Source: an uncultured Clostridia bacterium (GTDB lineage Bacteria; Bacillota; Clostridia; TANB77; CAG-508). Taken from it: DNA of 7,260 nucleotides. A program made the translations under genes and the position numbers. Shown piece by piece: positions 1 to 5,772 of this stretch; the stretch's first letter is position 1, and the number at the start of each line of letters is the position of its first letter. The stretch spans positions 1 to 7,260 of the forward strand of contig CANQXC010000127.1 of assembly GCA_947627785.1 (NCBI GenBank), given 5' to 3'. Below the pieces are notes generated by a model, which did no database searches, was not told the origin of the DNA, and worked only from the letters and a program-made list of their open reading frames with translations.

Positions 1-509
1 TCTCTAATTTCAAAAGCAAAATAATTTTTAAATGGTTTTAATTTACATTTGCCTTTAACTTCATTTGTTTTTTCATCAAAATATAACACTGGTTTTATTT
101 CTTCTGTTGTTTCTGGGTCTATAATTGAAATAGGTCTTTTTAAATTTGGTGTATATTCTACTTCTTTATATTCAAATTCTTCTTCATTATAAAGAGTCTT
201 AAAACTAATTGGCATAGGCTTTTTTATGATGCTAACTTTATTACCATCTAGCAGTCCTACATTAACTACAACCTTTTCTTTTCCAAAAGATAAAATGATT
301 AATGAATTTCCGTTTGGGCTAGGTTCATCTATATAGAAAGTTTTTTTAGTTTTTTCTCCCACATACTCTTCTGTATAGTCTAACCTCTCTATTGTAAATT
401 TTGGAGCATTTTTAGCAAACTCCTTCTCAGTTTCATTTAATTTATACACTACTGTTTTTACATTTACTGGATCTGTAATACTAAAATGTTTACCCTCAAA
501 ATTTTCCAT
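1..509 (-). CDS. Unrecognised protein, 5' part only (169 codons visible, runs off the left edge)
   Basis: An open frame runs without a stop from an ATG at 509 to the window edge. It begins MENFEGKHFSITDPVNVKT. I do not recognise the family. The visible part has no signal peptide, no membrane segment and no nucleotide-binding motif. It is rich in Lys and Glu, with alternating hydrophobic and charged residues and many Val, Ile, Tyr and Pro, which suggests a soluble beta-rich protein. Only one Cys is visible, near the edge. The start is well supported: AGAGAGGTG (517-525) lies 7 nt upstream, and a consensus promoter lies at 569-598. It is therefore a separate transcription unit from yhaN. Its base composition looks slightly less AT-biased than the neighbours. 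That it is a real gene is quite sure; its function is unknown and no function is proposed. Confidence 0.8.
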   Translation of the reverse strand, partial: MENFEGKHFSITDPVNVKTVVYKLNETEKEFAKNAPKFTIERLDYTEEYVGEKTKKTFYIDEPSPNGNSLIILSFGKEKVVVNVGLLDGNKVSIIKKPMPISFKTLYNEEEFEYKEVEYTPNLKRPISIIDPETTEEIKPVLYFDEKTNEVKGKCKLKPFKNYFAFEIR

Positions 510-516
510 TTATTAG

Positions 517-525
517 CACCTCTCT
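517..525 (-). promoter_or_regulatory. Strong ribosome binding site of the left-edge gene
   Basis: AGAGAGGTG on the minus strand is a long match to the anti-Shine-Dalgarno sequence, with 7 nt (CTAATAA) to the ATG at 509. It fixes the start of the partial gene. Confidence 0.75.
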
Positions 526-568
526 TGATTAAATTTATGCTACTTGTCCTATGTACAATTACATATAA

Positions 569-598
569 ATTATACTACATAAACAGGCAATTTGTCAA
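569..598 (-). promoter_or_regulatory. SigA-type promoter with perfect -35 and -10 boxes, for the left-edge gene
   Basis: On the minus strand, TTGACA (598-593) and TATAAT (574-569) are separated by 18 bp. Both hexamers are exact consensus matches, which is rare even in AT-rich DNA because the -35 box contains G and C. Transcription would begin near 562, giving a leader of about 52 nt before the ATG at 509. It implies strong vegetative expression unless repressed. A small inverted repeat (550-565) covers the expected start point. Confidence 0.8.
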
Positions 599-715
599 CA
601 TTTGGAACTGTATTTATGTAAATTGTTATTTCTTTATTATTAAATATATCATTTCTTTTAAATATGCCGATTTTTATAGAATCAATATTTCACGCACTTT
701 ATTTATTATAATATC

Positions 716-742
716 AAAAATATCAGATGAATGTCTGGTATT
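716..742 (-). terminator. Probable weak intrinsic terminator after yhaN
   Basis: The minus-strand RNA can fold AATA-C-CAGA / TCTG-A-TATT around a 6-nt loop (CATTCA). This gives eight pairs with one C-A mismatch, followed at once by a short U run (five Us, two of them in the stem). It lies 23 nt past the yhaN stop codon and before the next promoter, which is where a terminator is expected. The stem is short and poor in G+C, so efficiency is uncertain. On the plus strand the mismatch becomes a G-U pair, but the U run there is interrupted. Confidence 0.45.
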
Positions 743-764
743 CTTGTTTATTTCTATTATAATA

Positions 765-2630
765 TCATATGTTTATATAATTATATATTATTTTATTATT
801 CTCTAATATTTCTCTTTCCCTGTTTGAACAAGTGAATATTAAGATTTGATTTTCCTTGTAATTTTCATGTAAAAATTTTAATATATTATTAAGTCTCTCT
901 GTATCGTAATAAGCAAAAACCTCATCTAAAATTATTGGCATTTTTTCTTCTGTTATTTCTTCCATTGCAGATAATCTTAAAGATAAATATAATTGGTCTA
1001 TTGTTCCTATACTTAATCTATTAGAATTTACATATTCTCCATTTTCTAGTTCAACAATCAACCCTTCTCCATCAATAAATTTTATTTTTTTATATTTATT
1101 GCTAGATATTTTCTCTACTATTTTTGAAAGATTCTTTGTGAATTTTGGAGTTATTTCTTCTTTCATCTTTTTATATGCATTTTCTATTGCATCTTTTGCA
1201 ACATTAATTGATTTTTCTAATTTTAAAATCTCCTCTTTTTCATCTAAACTATTTTGTAGTTGTTCCTCTAATTTAGATTTTTCTTCTAATTTGTTTACAA
1301 TATTGTTATAATCAATTTCATTTGTATGTAATTGTAATTTTAATGTTGAAATTTCATTTTCTAAATTCTCTAAAATTACATTTATCTCATCATTATTTTC
1401 ATTAAATAAATATTCGATTTCATCTTCATCAACTTCATTTTTATATACTTTTTCTACTTTATTTTTTTCTAATTCAATTTTTTGTATTTTTTCTTCATTT
1501 ATTTTATTCATATTTTTCTGTATTGTTTCAATATTATTTTTTATTGTATCTATTTCGGATAAATATTTTTTTTCTATTTTAATTTTTTTATTTTTTGATT
1601 TAATACTTTTTATTTTTTTTATTGTAATAAAAACAGTCACAATAATTGTTAAACATAATAAAACTATATTTATTATTTTATTAGCTTTAAAATTAAATAA
1701 AATTATATTTATTATCATTAATAAACTTAAAATGATTATATCAATTAAATTATTTTCTTTTTTATTTATTTTATTTTCATCTAATTTATCTTGTAGATTA
1801 TTTATTTTATTTTCTTCTTCCTCCATTATATTATTATTTATTTTTATTTTTTCTTCTTCTAATTTATTTTCTTCCTTTATCTTTTTTATTGTTTTAATTA
1901 AATCTATTTTTATTTCTTTTTCTTTAATTTTATTTTTTATATTTTCTTTTTTTTGTTCTAATTCATCTATTTGTAAATTATTAATTTCTAAATTATTTTT
2001 TTCTTGTTTTATTTTAGTTATTTTTTCATTAACTATATTTAATGGTCGTCCAACAGTTCTATCTGTTCCTACCTCCTCTATAATTTTTTTATTTAATTTT
2101 TCCATTGTTTTCTTATATGAAATATTCTCTTCTCCTGTTGATAATATATTTGCTATTTTTTGTGTTAATATAGATTGTTCACTATTATCTAATACTACTG
2201 CCTTTTGTTCTATTAAAGTAGTAGAAAAGAACATGGATTCATCTATCTTTGTTTGTTCAAAAAAGAATTCATTTCCTTTAGTTTTATCTATATTAAAATT
2301 TTTAGAAATATCTTCGCCTTTTTCATTATATATTTTAGGATTCTTTTTTGAAAAGTCTCTAAATACTTCAATTTCTGTATTATCATCTAATGTATATTTT
2401 ATCTTTCCCGAGAATTCTTGATTACTCCATGGTTTATATCTTTCAAAATCTGGAATTTCTTTTTTATTTTTATTTTTAGAGATACCATAAAACATACCTG
2501 CTATAAATTTTAATAATGTAGTTTTACCTGCTTCATTTTTTCCATATATTAAATTTATATTATTTTCTAAATTAATCTCTTTATTTTCTAACTTTCCAAA
2601 TCCATTTATTTTTAAATAATTTATTTTCAT
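765..2630 (-). CDS. yhaN: YhaN-like (SbcC/Rad50-type) coiled-coil ATPase with a membrane hairpin
   Basis: This 621-aa protein is the probable ATPase partner of the nuclease encoded just upstream. The N-terminal half-domain carries Walker A GKNEAGKTT (30-38), within the opening LKINGFGKLENKEINL typical of the YhaN family. A long Lys/Glu/Asn-rich coiled coil (about 198-290 and 340-495) follows. It is interrupted by two hydrophobic helices (about 295-314 and 319-337) joined by a very short turn. The C-terminal half-domain has the ABC signature LSIGTIDQ (539-546) and Walker B MPIILDE (564-570). There is no CxxC zinc hook: the only Cys residues are 326 and 601. Ser602 stands where a switch His might be expected. 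The protein is shorter than B. subtilis YhaN (above 900 aa) or SbcC (above 1000 aa), mainly in the arms. The ATG at 2630 has GAGGG (2640-2644) 9 nt upstream, and 34 bp separate it from the yhaO stop. Family and partner are quite sure; the physiological role (DNA end processing or repair) is inferred. Confidence 0.9.
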   Translation of the reverse strand: MKINYLKINGFGKLENKEINLENNINLIYGKNEAGKTTLLKFIAGMFYGISKNKNKKEIPDFERYKPWSNQEFSGKIKYTLDDNTEIEVFRDFSKKNPKIYNEKGEDISKNFNIDKTKGNEFFFEQTKIDESMFFSTTLIEQKAVVLDNSEQSILTQKIANILSTGEENISYKKTMEKLNKKIIEEVGTDRTVGRPLNIVNEKITKIKQEKNNLEINNLQIDELEQKKENIKNKIKEKEIKIDLIKTIKKIKEENKLEEEKIKINNNIMEEEENKINNLQDKLDENKINKKENNLIDIIILSLLMIINIILFNFKANKIINIVLLCLTIIVTVFITIKKIKSIKSKNKKIKIEKKYLSEIDTIKNNIETIQKNMNKINEEKIQKIELEKNKVEKVYKNEVDEDEIEYLFNENNDEINVILENLENEISTLKLQLHTNEIDYNNIVNKLEEKSKLEEQLQNSLDEKEEILKLEKSINVAKDAIENAYKKMKEEITPKFTKNLSKIVEKISSNKYKKIKFIDGEGLIVELENGEYVNSNRLSIGTIDQLYLSLRLSAMEEITEEKMPIILDEVFAYYDTERLNNILKFLHENYKENQILIFTCSNREREILENNKIIYNYINI

Positions 2631-2664
2631 TTTTATTTTCCCTCGTACAATATGTTTTTAATAT

Positions 2665-3732
2665 TTAATCTTGTAATGCATTTAATCCTATTTCAATTGC
2701 ATTATCAATTTCTTCATCTGAATAACCTTTTTCTTCTTTTAATTTTAGTAATTCTTTAATAAAATATCCTTTTAAATTATTTTGTTCACTTATATTTTCT
2801 ACATCTAATCTAATCTTTGTTTCATCTTTTATTTTTAATATATTTTTTTTATTTAAAATTTTTAATATTTTATTTTTATTTATTTCTATGTTTTTATTTC
2901 CAATTAATATAATTTTGTATAATTTATTTTCTTCTATTTTTTCGTTGTTTATTTTTTCAATTAATTCTTCTTCTGTATATATATTTGAAATATCAATATT
3001 TTTTTGTACAAATTCTGTTTCATCCAATTTAATAAATTTTATATCTAATTTATTTTTTTCTAATTCAACTTCCATCATTCCATGTTCACCTATTTCATCA
3101 AATCCCAATGCTAGGCAAGAACCTGGATAAACTATATTTTCATTTATCATTTTTTTATGTATGTGTCCTAAAGCTACATAATCAAACCCAATTTTCTTTA
3201 ATTTATTTTCATTTAATGGATTATATTGCATTTCTGTTATAGGACTTGCATTTAAGTCTCCATGCGTAATTAAAATATTTATTTTATTTTTATCCTTTAT
3301 TCCTATATTTTCTATTTGTGAATCTTTTAAATAAAAGTCATTAAAACCATAACCATAAATATCTACATCATCAAATTCATATATTGTTATATCTTGATTA
3401 AAAATATATACATTACTGCTCCATTCATAATTTGCATAATATGAATTTTTTAGAATTGGATCATGATTTCCTGGAGTTATAAATATTTTTGTTTCAGGAA
3501 TTGTTTTAAATAAATTATTTATATATTCTATACTTGATTTTCTAACATATTGTTCTTCATATAAATCTCCTGCTATAAATAAATATTTTATTTTTTCCTT
3601 TTTTATATGTTCTATTATTTTACTGAATATTTTTCTTTGTTCTAATCTTCTAATATCACCTAATTCTTCTTGCTTGCTTAATGCAGTAAATGGTGTATCT
3701 AAGTGCAAATCTGCTATGTGTATAAATTTCAT
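2665..3732 (-). CDS. yhaO: YhaO-like metallo-phosphoesterase nuclease (SbcD/Mre11 family)
   Basis: This 355-aa protein should be the Mn2+-dependent nuclease subunit that works with the YhaN-like ATPase on DNA ends. All calcineurin-type metal motifs are present in order: DLH (8-10), GD (55-56), GNHD (88-91), THGD (156-159) and GHIH (189-192), with YPGS (202-205) closing the catalytic domain. About 120 Lys/Glu/Ile-rich residues follow and probably form the capping and ATPase-binding region. The length is a little under that of B. subtilis YhaO (about 400 aa). The start at 3732 is fixed by AGAGAGAGGG (3741-3750) 8 nt upstream and by the motif position MKFIHIADLH. There is no signal peptide, so it acts in the cytoplasm. 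In B. subtilis the gene pair is followed by yhaM; here no yhaM follows within the window. All catalytic residues are intact, and the assignment to this family is very secure. Confidence 0.92.
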   Translation of the reverse strand: MKFIHIADLHLDTPFTALSKQEELGDIRRLEQRKIFSKIIEHIKKEKIKYLFIAGDLYEEQYVRKSSIEYINNLFKTIPETKIFITPGNHDPILKNSYYANYEWSSNVYIFNQDITIYEFDDVDIYGYGFNDFYLKDSQIENIGIKDKNKINILITHGDLNASPITEMQYNPLNENKLKKIGFDYVALGHIHKKMINENIVYPGSCLALGFDEIGEHGMMEVELEKNKLDIKFIKLDETEFVQKNIDISNIYTEEELIEKINNEKIEENKLYKIILIGNKNIEINKNKILKILNKKNILKIKDETKIRLDVENISEQNNLKGYFIKELLKLKEEKGYSDEEIDNAIEIGLNALQD

Positions 3733-3793
3733 TCTTTTATCCCTCTCTCTATTTATGCATTTTTTGATAATTATATATTAATTATATTTCAAA

Positions 3794-3814
3794 TTCGCCA
3801 AATCCCGTCGGAGC
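3794..3814. other. GC-rich 21-bp island in the yqeK-yhaO spacer
   Basis: Thirteen of the 21 bases (TTCGCC...GTCGGAGC on the plus strand) are G or C, while both flanks are nearly pure A/T. It lies about 60 bp upstream of the yhaO start. Its bases can form only short 3-bp stems, for example TCC-CGTC-GGA. I do not recognise a known operator: it is not the LexA inverted repeat. It could be a protein binding site, part of a leader RNA, or a remnant. The function is unknown. Confidence 0.35.
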
Positions 3815-3859
3815 TTATATATTTATTACAAACTAAAAAATTTTATTCTTAAATTATTT

Positions 3860-4426
3860 TTATAATTTTCCGTTTTTTAATAAATAATTTCTAGCAATAA
3901 TGCTATCTGGATGCATTGCTGCTTTTTTTTCTATTTGAAGCATTATTTTTTTATCTATTATATATAATACTGCTTTATCTAAACTTTCTTCTAATAAACT
4001 GTTTAAATATTCTATATCTGGAAATCCTCTTTCTATACTTGTTCTATCTGCAATAAATAATATTTTATCTAATAAACTCATATTTGTTATTCCTGTTGTA
4101 TGTGCTCTTATTGCTTGTCCCATCTCTTCTGTAAATCCAAACTCTTTTATTGCAATATCTGCTCCTATTTTTGAATGTAATAAAGTAGGATTTTCTCGTT
4201 CTATTTCATCTATTTCTATATTATTTTCTTCTACATATTTTAATTTTTCTTCATTTGTTATTTCTTTTGCTATATCATGTGCTATTCCTACTTTAGCTGC
4301 AATTTCAACATTTACATTGAATTTTTTTGCAAGTTCTATACATCTGTTCATTACACATTCACTATGATGAAATCTTTTTTCTGATAATCTTGTTTTTACA
4401 ATTTCTTTTATTTTTTCCAATTCCAT
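3860..4426 (-). CDS. yqeK: YqeK-type HD-domain hydrolase (probable symmetrical Ap4A hydrolase)
   Basis: This 188-aa protein is the usual length for YqeK, a cytoplasmic HD phosphohydrolase that splits diadenosine tetraphosphate into two ADP in characterised Firmicutes members. Metal-ligand motifs are in order: RFHH (18-21, with His21 as the expected ligand), HD (50-51), LLHS (His84), AHT (His109) and IADR (Asp127). The C-terminal KAAMHPDSIIARNYLL is also typical. The start at 4426 has AAGGA (4439-4443) upstream, but with a long 12-nt gap; nearer in-frame starts would cut into the first helix. YqeK is usually encoded between nadD and rsfS, whereas here it sits between ddl and yhaO, with 185 bp and 127 bp of spacer. 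It may therefore be expressed from its own promoter. The family is very sure; the substrate is taken from family knowledge. Confidence 0.92.
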   Translation of the reverse strand: MELEKIKEIVKTRLSEKRFHHSECVMNRCIELAKKFNVNVEIAAKVGIAHDIAKEITNEEKLKYVEENNIEIDEIERENPTLLHSKIGADIAIKEFGFTEEMGQAIRAHTTGITNMSLLDKILFIADRTSIERGFPDIEYLNSLLEESLDKAVLYIIDKKIMLQIEKKAAMHPDSIIARNYLLKNGKL

Positions 4427-4453
4427 TTTTTAAATCATTCCTTGTAATATATT

Positions 4454-4481
4454 TAGGTTTTTAAGGCTACCTATGAACCTT
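4454..4481 (-). ncRNA. Possible H-type pseudoknot in the yqeK leader, preQ1-I-like topology
   Basis: In the minus-strand RNA, AAGG (4481-4478) can pair with CCUU (4466-4463), and UAGG (4473-4470) can pair with CCUA (4457-4454). The loops are UUCA, UAG and AAAAA. This order of stems and loops, the GGUUC at the first stem, and the A-rich third loop match the preQ1-I riboswitch architecture. Against that, loop 2 is short and the base just before CCUU is G, where the ligand-binding C of preQ1-I is expected. YqeK is also not a queuosine gene. The AAGGA of yqeK lies about 10 nt downstream, so a cis-regulatory role is possible. The pairing is seen directly; the function is a guess. Confidence 0.3.
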
Positions 4482-4483
4482 TA

Positions 4484-4512
4484 TATAAATTAAATAATAA
4501 TTATAATTCCAA
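4484..4512 (-). promoter_or_regulatory. Candidate weak promoter for yqeK
   Basis: On the minus strand, TTGGAA (4512-4507) and TTTATA (4489-4484) are 17 bp apart. The -35 matches consensus at 4 of 6 positions, and the -10 region, which also contains TATATA, is moderate. It would start transcription around the first stem of the proposed pseudoknot. AT-rich DNA yields many such matches, so this is only tentative. Confidence 0.25.
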
Positions 4513-4533
4513 GCATACATACTTTTGGAAATT
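4505..4533. repeat. Small imperfect hairpin in the ddl-yqeK spacer
   Basis: On the plus strand, TTCC (4507-4510) pairs with GGAA (4527-4530). Inside it AAGCA pairs with TACTT (one G-T wobble) around a TACA loop, with two unpaired T in between. The outer AA/TT pairs extend the stem past a bulge. There is no adjacent U run in either direction, so it is not a convincing terminator. Confidence 0.3.
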
Positions 4534-4544
4534 TAATTATTTAG

Positions 4545-4600
4545 GAGTACATAAAAATTTAAGTATTAACTTGAAAATCATACTTTATTTAAATGTACTC
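4545..4600. repeat. 56-bp imperfect palindrome just after ddl
   Basis: The outer arms GAGTACAT (4545-4552) and ATGTACTC (4593-4600) are perfect 8-bp complements. The inner arms AAGTAT (4561-4566) and ATACTT (4580-4585) are perfect 6-bp complements around a 13-nt loop, and the segments between pair in part. It begins 11 bp beyond the ddl stop codon in the direction of transcription. No U run follows the outer stem. A short U run follows the inner stem at an offset of three bases, so attenuation or 3'-end stabilisation of the ddl mRNA is possible. Confidence 0.55.
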
Positions 4601-4611
4601 TTTGTATATAA

Positions 4612-5658
4612 TTATAATGCTAGTTCTATTAATTTATCTAGTAAATCCGAATAACTTAAACCAGTTTTTTCCCATAATTTTGGATACATACTTATATCAG
4701 TAAATCCTGGCAATGTATTTATTTCATTTATGTATATCTTATCTTGTTTTTCATCTACAAAGAAATCTACTCTTGCTAATCCTTTACAATCTGTTGCTTT
4801 ATATGCTCTTTTTGCTATATTTCTTATTTTATTAGATAATTCTTCTGAAATTTCTGCTGGCATTATTGTTTTTGATTCTTTGTTATTATATTTAGCATTA
4901 TAGCTATAAAATTTATCTGCTGGAATTATCTCTCCTAGTACTGAAGTTTCCACTTCTTCGTTTCCTAATACAGCACATTCTATCTCTCTTCCATTTATAT
5001 TTTCTTCTATCAATATTTTATTATCAAACACACTTGCATGTTCTATAAATTCTTTTAATTCTTCTGCATTATTTGCTTTATTTATTCCAACTGATGACCC
5101 AGAATTTGATGGTTTTACAAACATTGGAAATTCTAATTTTTCAATTATTTTCTGAATAACCTCAAATATATTATATTTTTCTTCTGAAAAATCTTTTTCT
5201 ACATACATATAGTCATCATTATTTTTTCTAATATATACATATTCTGCTTGCAAAATATTTGCTTTTTCAAATATAATTTTTGTATATACTTTATCCATAC
5301 ATATACTAGAACCTAATATTTTACAACCTACATATGGAATATTGAATAATTCTAACATTCCTTGTAAGCTTCCATCTTCTCCACCTAATCCATGTAATAC
5401 AGGAAATACTACATCCAAATTTTTTAAAGTTTCACATATATTTTCTATTTTTTCTGTACTTTTTATTTCTTCACCAATTACTATTTTTGAATCTATTGCT
5501 TTACAATTAAACCATTCTCCTTTTTTACTTATAAATATAGGATAGATATCATATTTTTCTTTATTTAAATTTCTTATAACTGATGTTCCTGAAATAACTG
5601 AAACGTCATGTTCTGCTGAAATCCCACCAAAAATAACTCCTAATTTTATCTTCGCCAT
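4612..5658 (-). CDS. ddl: D-alanine--D-alanine ligase
   Basis: This 348-aa cytoplasmic ATP-grasp enzyme joins two D-Ala into the D-Ala-D-Ala dipeptide for peptidoglycan. Visible motifs are GGISAEHDVS (11-20, catalytic Glu16), HGLGGEDGSLQG (89-100), MDK (121-123), the ATP loop KPSNSGSSVG (182-191, Ser188), FYSYNAKY (250-257), GLARVDFF (293-300) and the Mg2+ motif NEINTLPGFT (311-320). Tyr257, at the position of E. coli DdlB Tyr216, points to D-Ala-D-Ala rather than D-Ala-D-Lac specificity, since VanA-type enzymes lack it. Length and all key residues are normal. The start is fixed by MAKIKLGVIFGG. The ribosome site AAGGGA (5674-5679) is 15 nt away, which is unusually far. The gene follows murF after 114 bp, the reverse of the ddl-murF order in B. 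subtilis. The identification is very secure. Confidence 0.97.
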   Translation of the reverse strand: MAKIKLGVIFGGISAEHDVSVISGTSVIRNLNKEKYDIYPIFISKKGEWFNCKAIDSKIVIGEEIKSTEKIENICETLKNLDVVFPVLHGLGGEDGSLQGMLELFNIPYVGCKILGSSICMDKVYTKIIFEKANILQAEYVYIRKNNDDYMYVEKDFSEEKYNIFEVIQKIIEKLEFPMFVKPSNSGSSVGINKANNAEELKEFIEHASVFDNKILIEENINGREIECAVLGNEEVETSVLGEIIPADKFYSYNAKYNNKESKTIMPAEISEELSNKIRNIAKRAYKATDCKGLARVDFFVDEKQDKIYINEINTLPGFTDISMYPKLWEKTGLSYSDLLDKLIELAL

Positions 5659-5673
5659 TTTAAATATTCACAT

Positions 5674-5679
5674 TCCCTT
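5674..5679 (-). promoter_or_regulatory. Unusually distant ribosome binding site of ddl
   Basis: AAGGGA on the minus strand is the only good Shine-Dalgarno match, but 15 nt separate it from the conserved ATG at 5658. An ATG directly behind it (5673-5671) is followed at once by TGA, so it is not an alternative start. Translation of ddl may be modest or depend on local folding. Confidence 0.5.
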
Positions 5680-5772
5680 CTCATAAATTTATGTTTATTT
5701 GAAAAAGAATTATTTTTAATATTACTCTTATAATAAATTTTTAAATATAAAGAAACTTTTTTTACAATAAAA

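Noticed and set aside
704..767. 13-bp direct repeat TATTATAATATCA at 704-716 and 755-767
   Set aside because: It is almost pure A/T in a region of the same composition, only two copies exist, and no element boundary accompanies it.
486..806. Plus-strand open frame of 106 codons filling the gap left of yhaN
   Set aside because: It has no ribosome site and overlaps the start of the left-edge gene, the consensus promoter and the end of yhaN. Its Ile/Phe/Tyr-rich translation is what random A/T sequence gives.
1430..2000. Low-complexity T/A-rich tract that looks like a simple repeat
   Set aside because: It encodes the Lys/Glu/Asn/Ile-rich coiled coil and membrane hairpin of yhaN in an intact frame. 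The composition follows from codon use in an AT-rich genome.
1732..2421. Plus-strand open frame of 229 codons antisense to yhaN
   Set aside because: It is a shadow of the A-rich coding strand of the coiled coil. It is Ser/Phe/Ile-rich low complexity with no recognisable domain, and the opposite frame has clear ATPase motifs.
5702..5729. Possible terminator hairpin between murF and ddl (AAGAGT with ATTCTT, then a U run)
   Set aside because: The stem has only six pairs including a G-U wobble, one G-C pair and a large loop. It is too weak to separate from background.
5659..5772. Possible separate promoter for ddl in the 114-bp gap after murF
   Set aside because: Several TATAAT-like strings occur, as expected in A/T-rich DNA, but none has a good -35 box at the right spacing.
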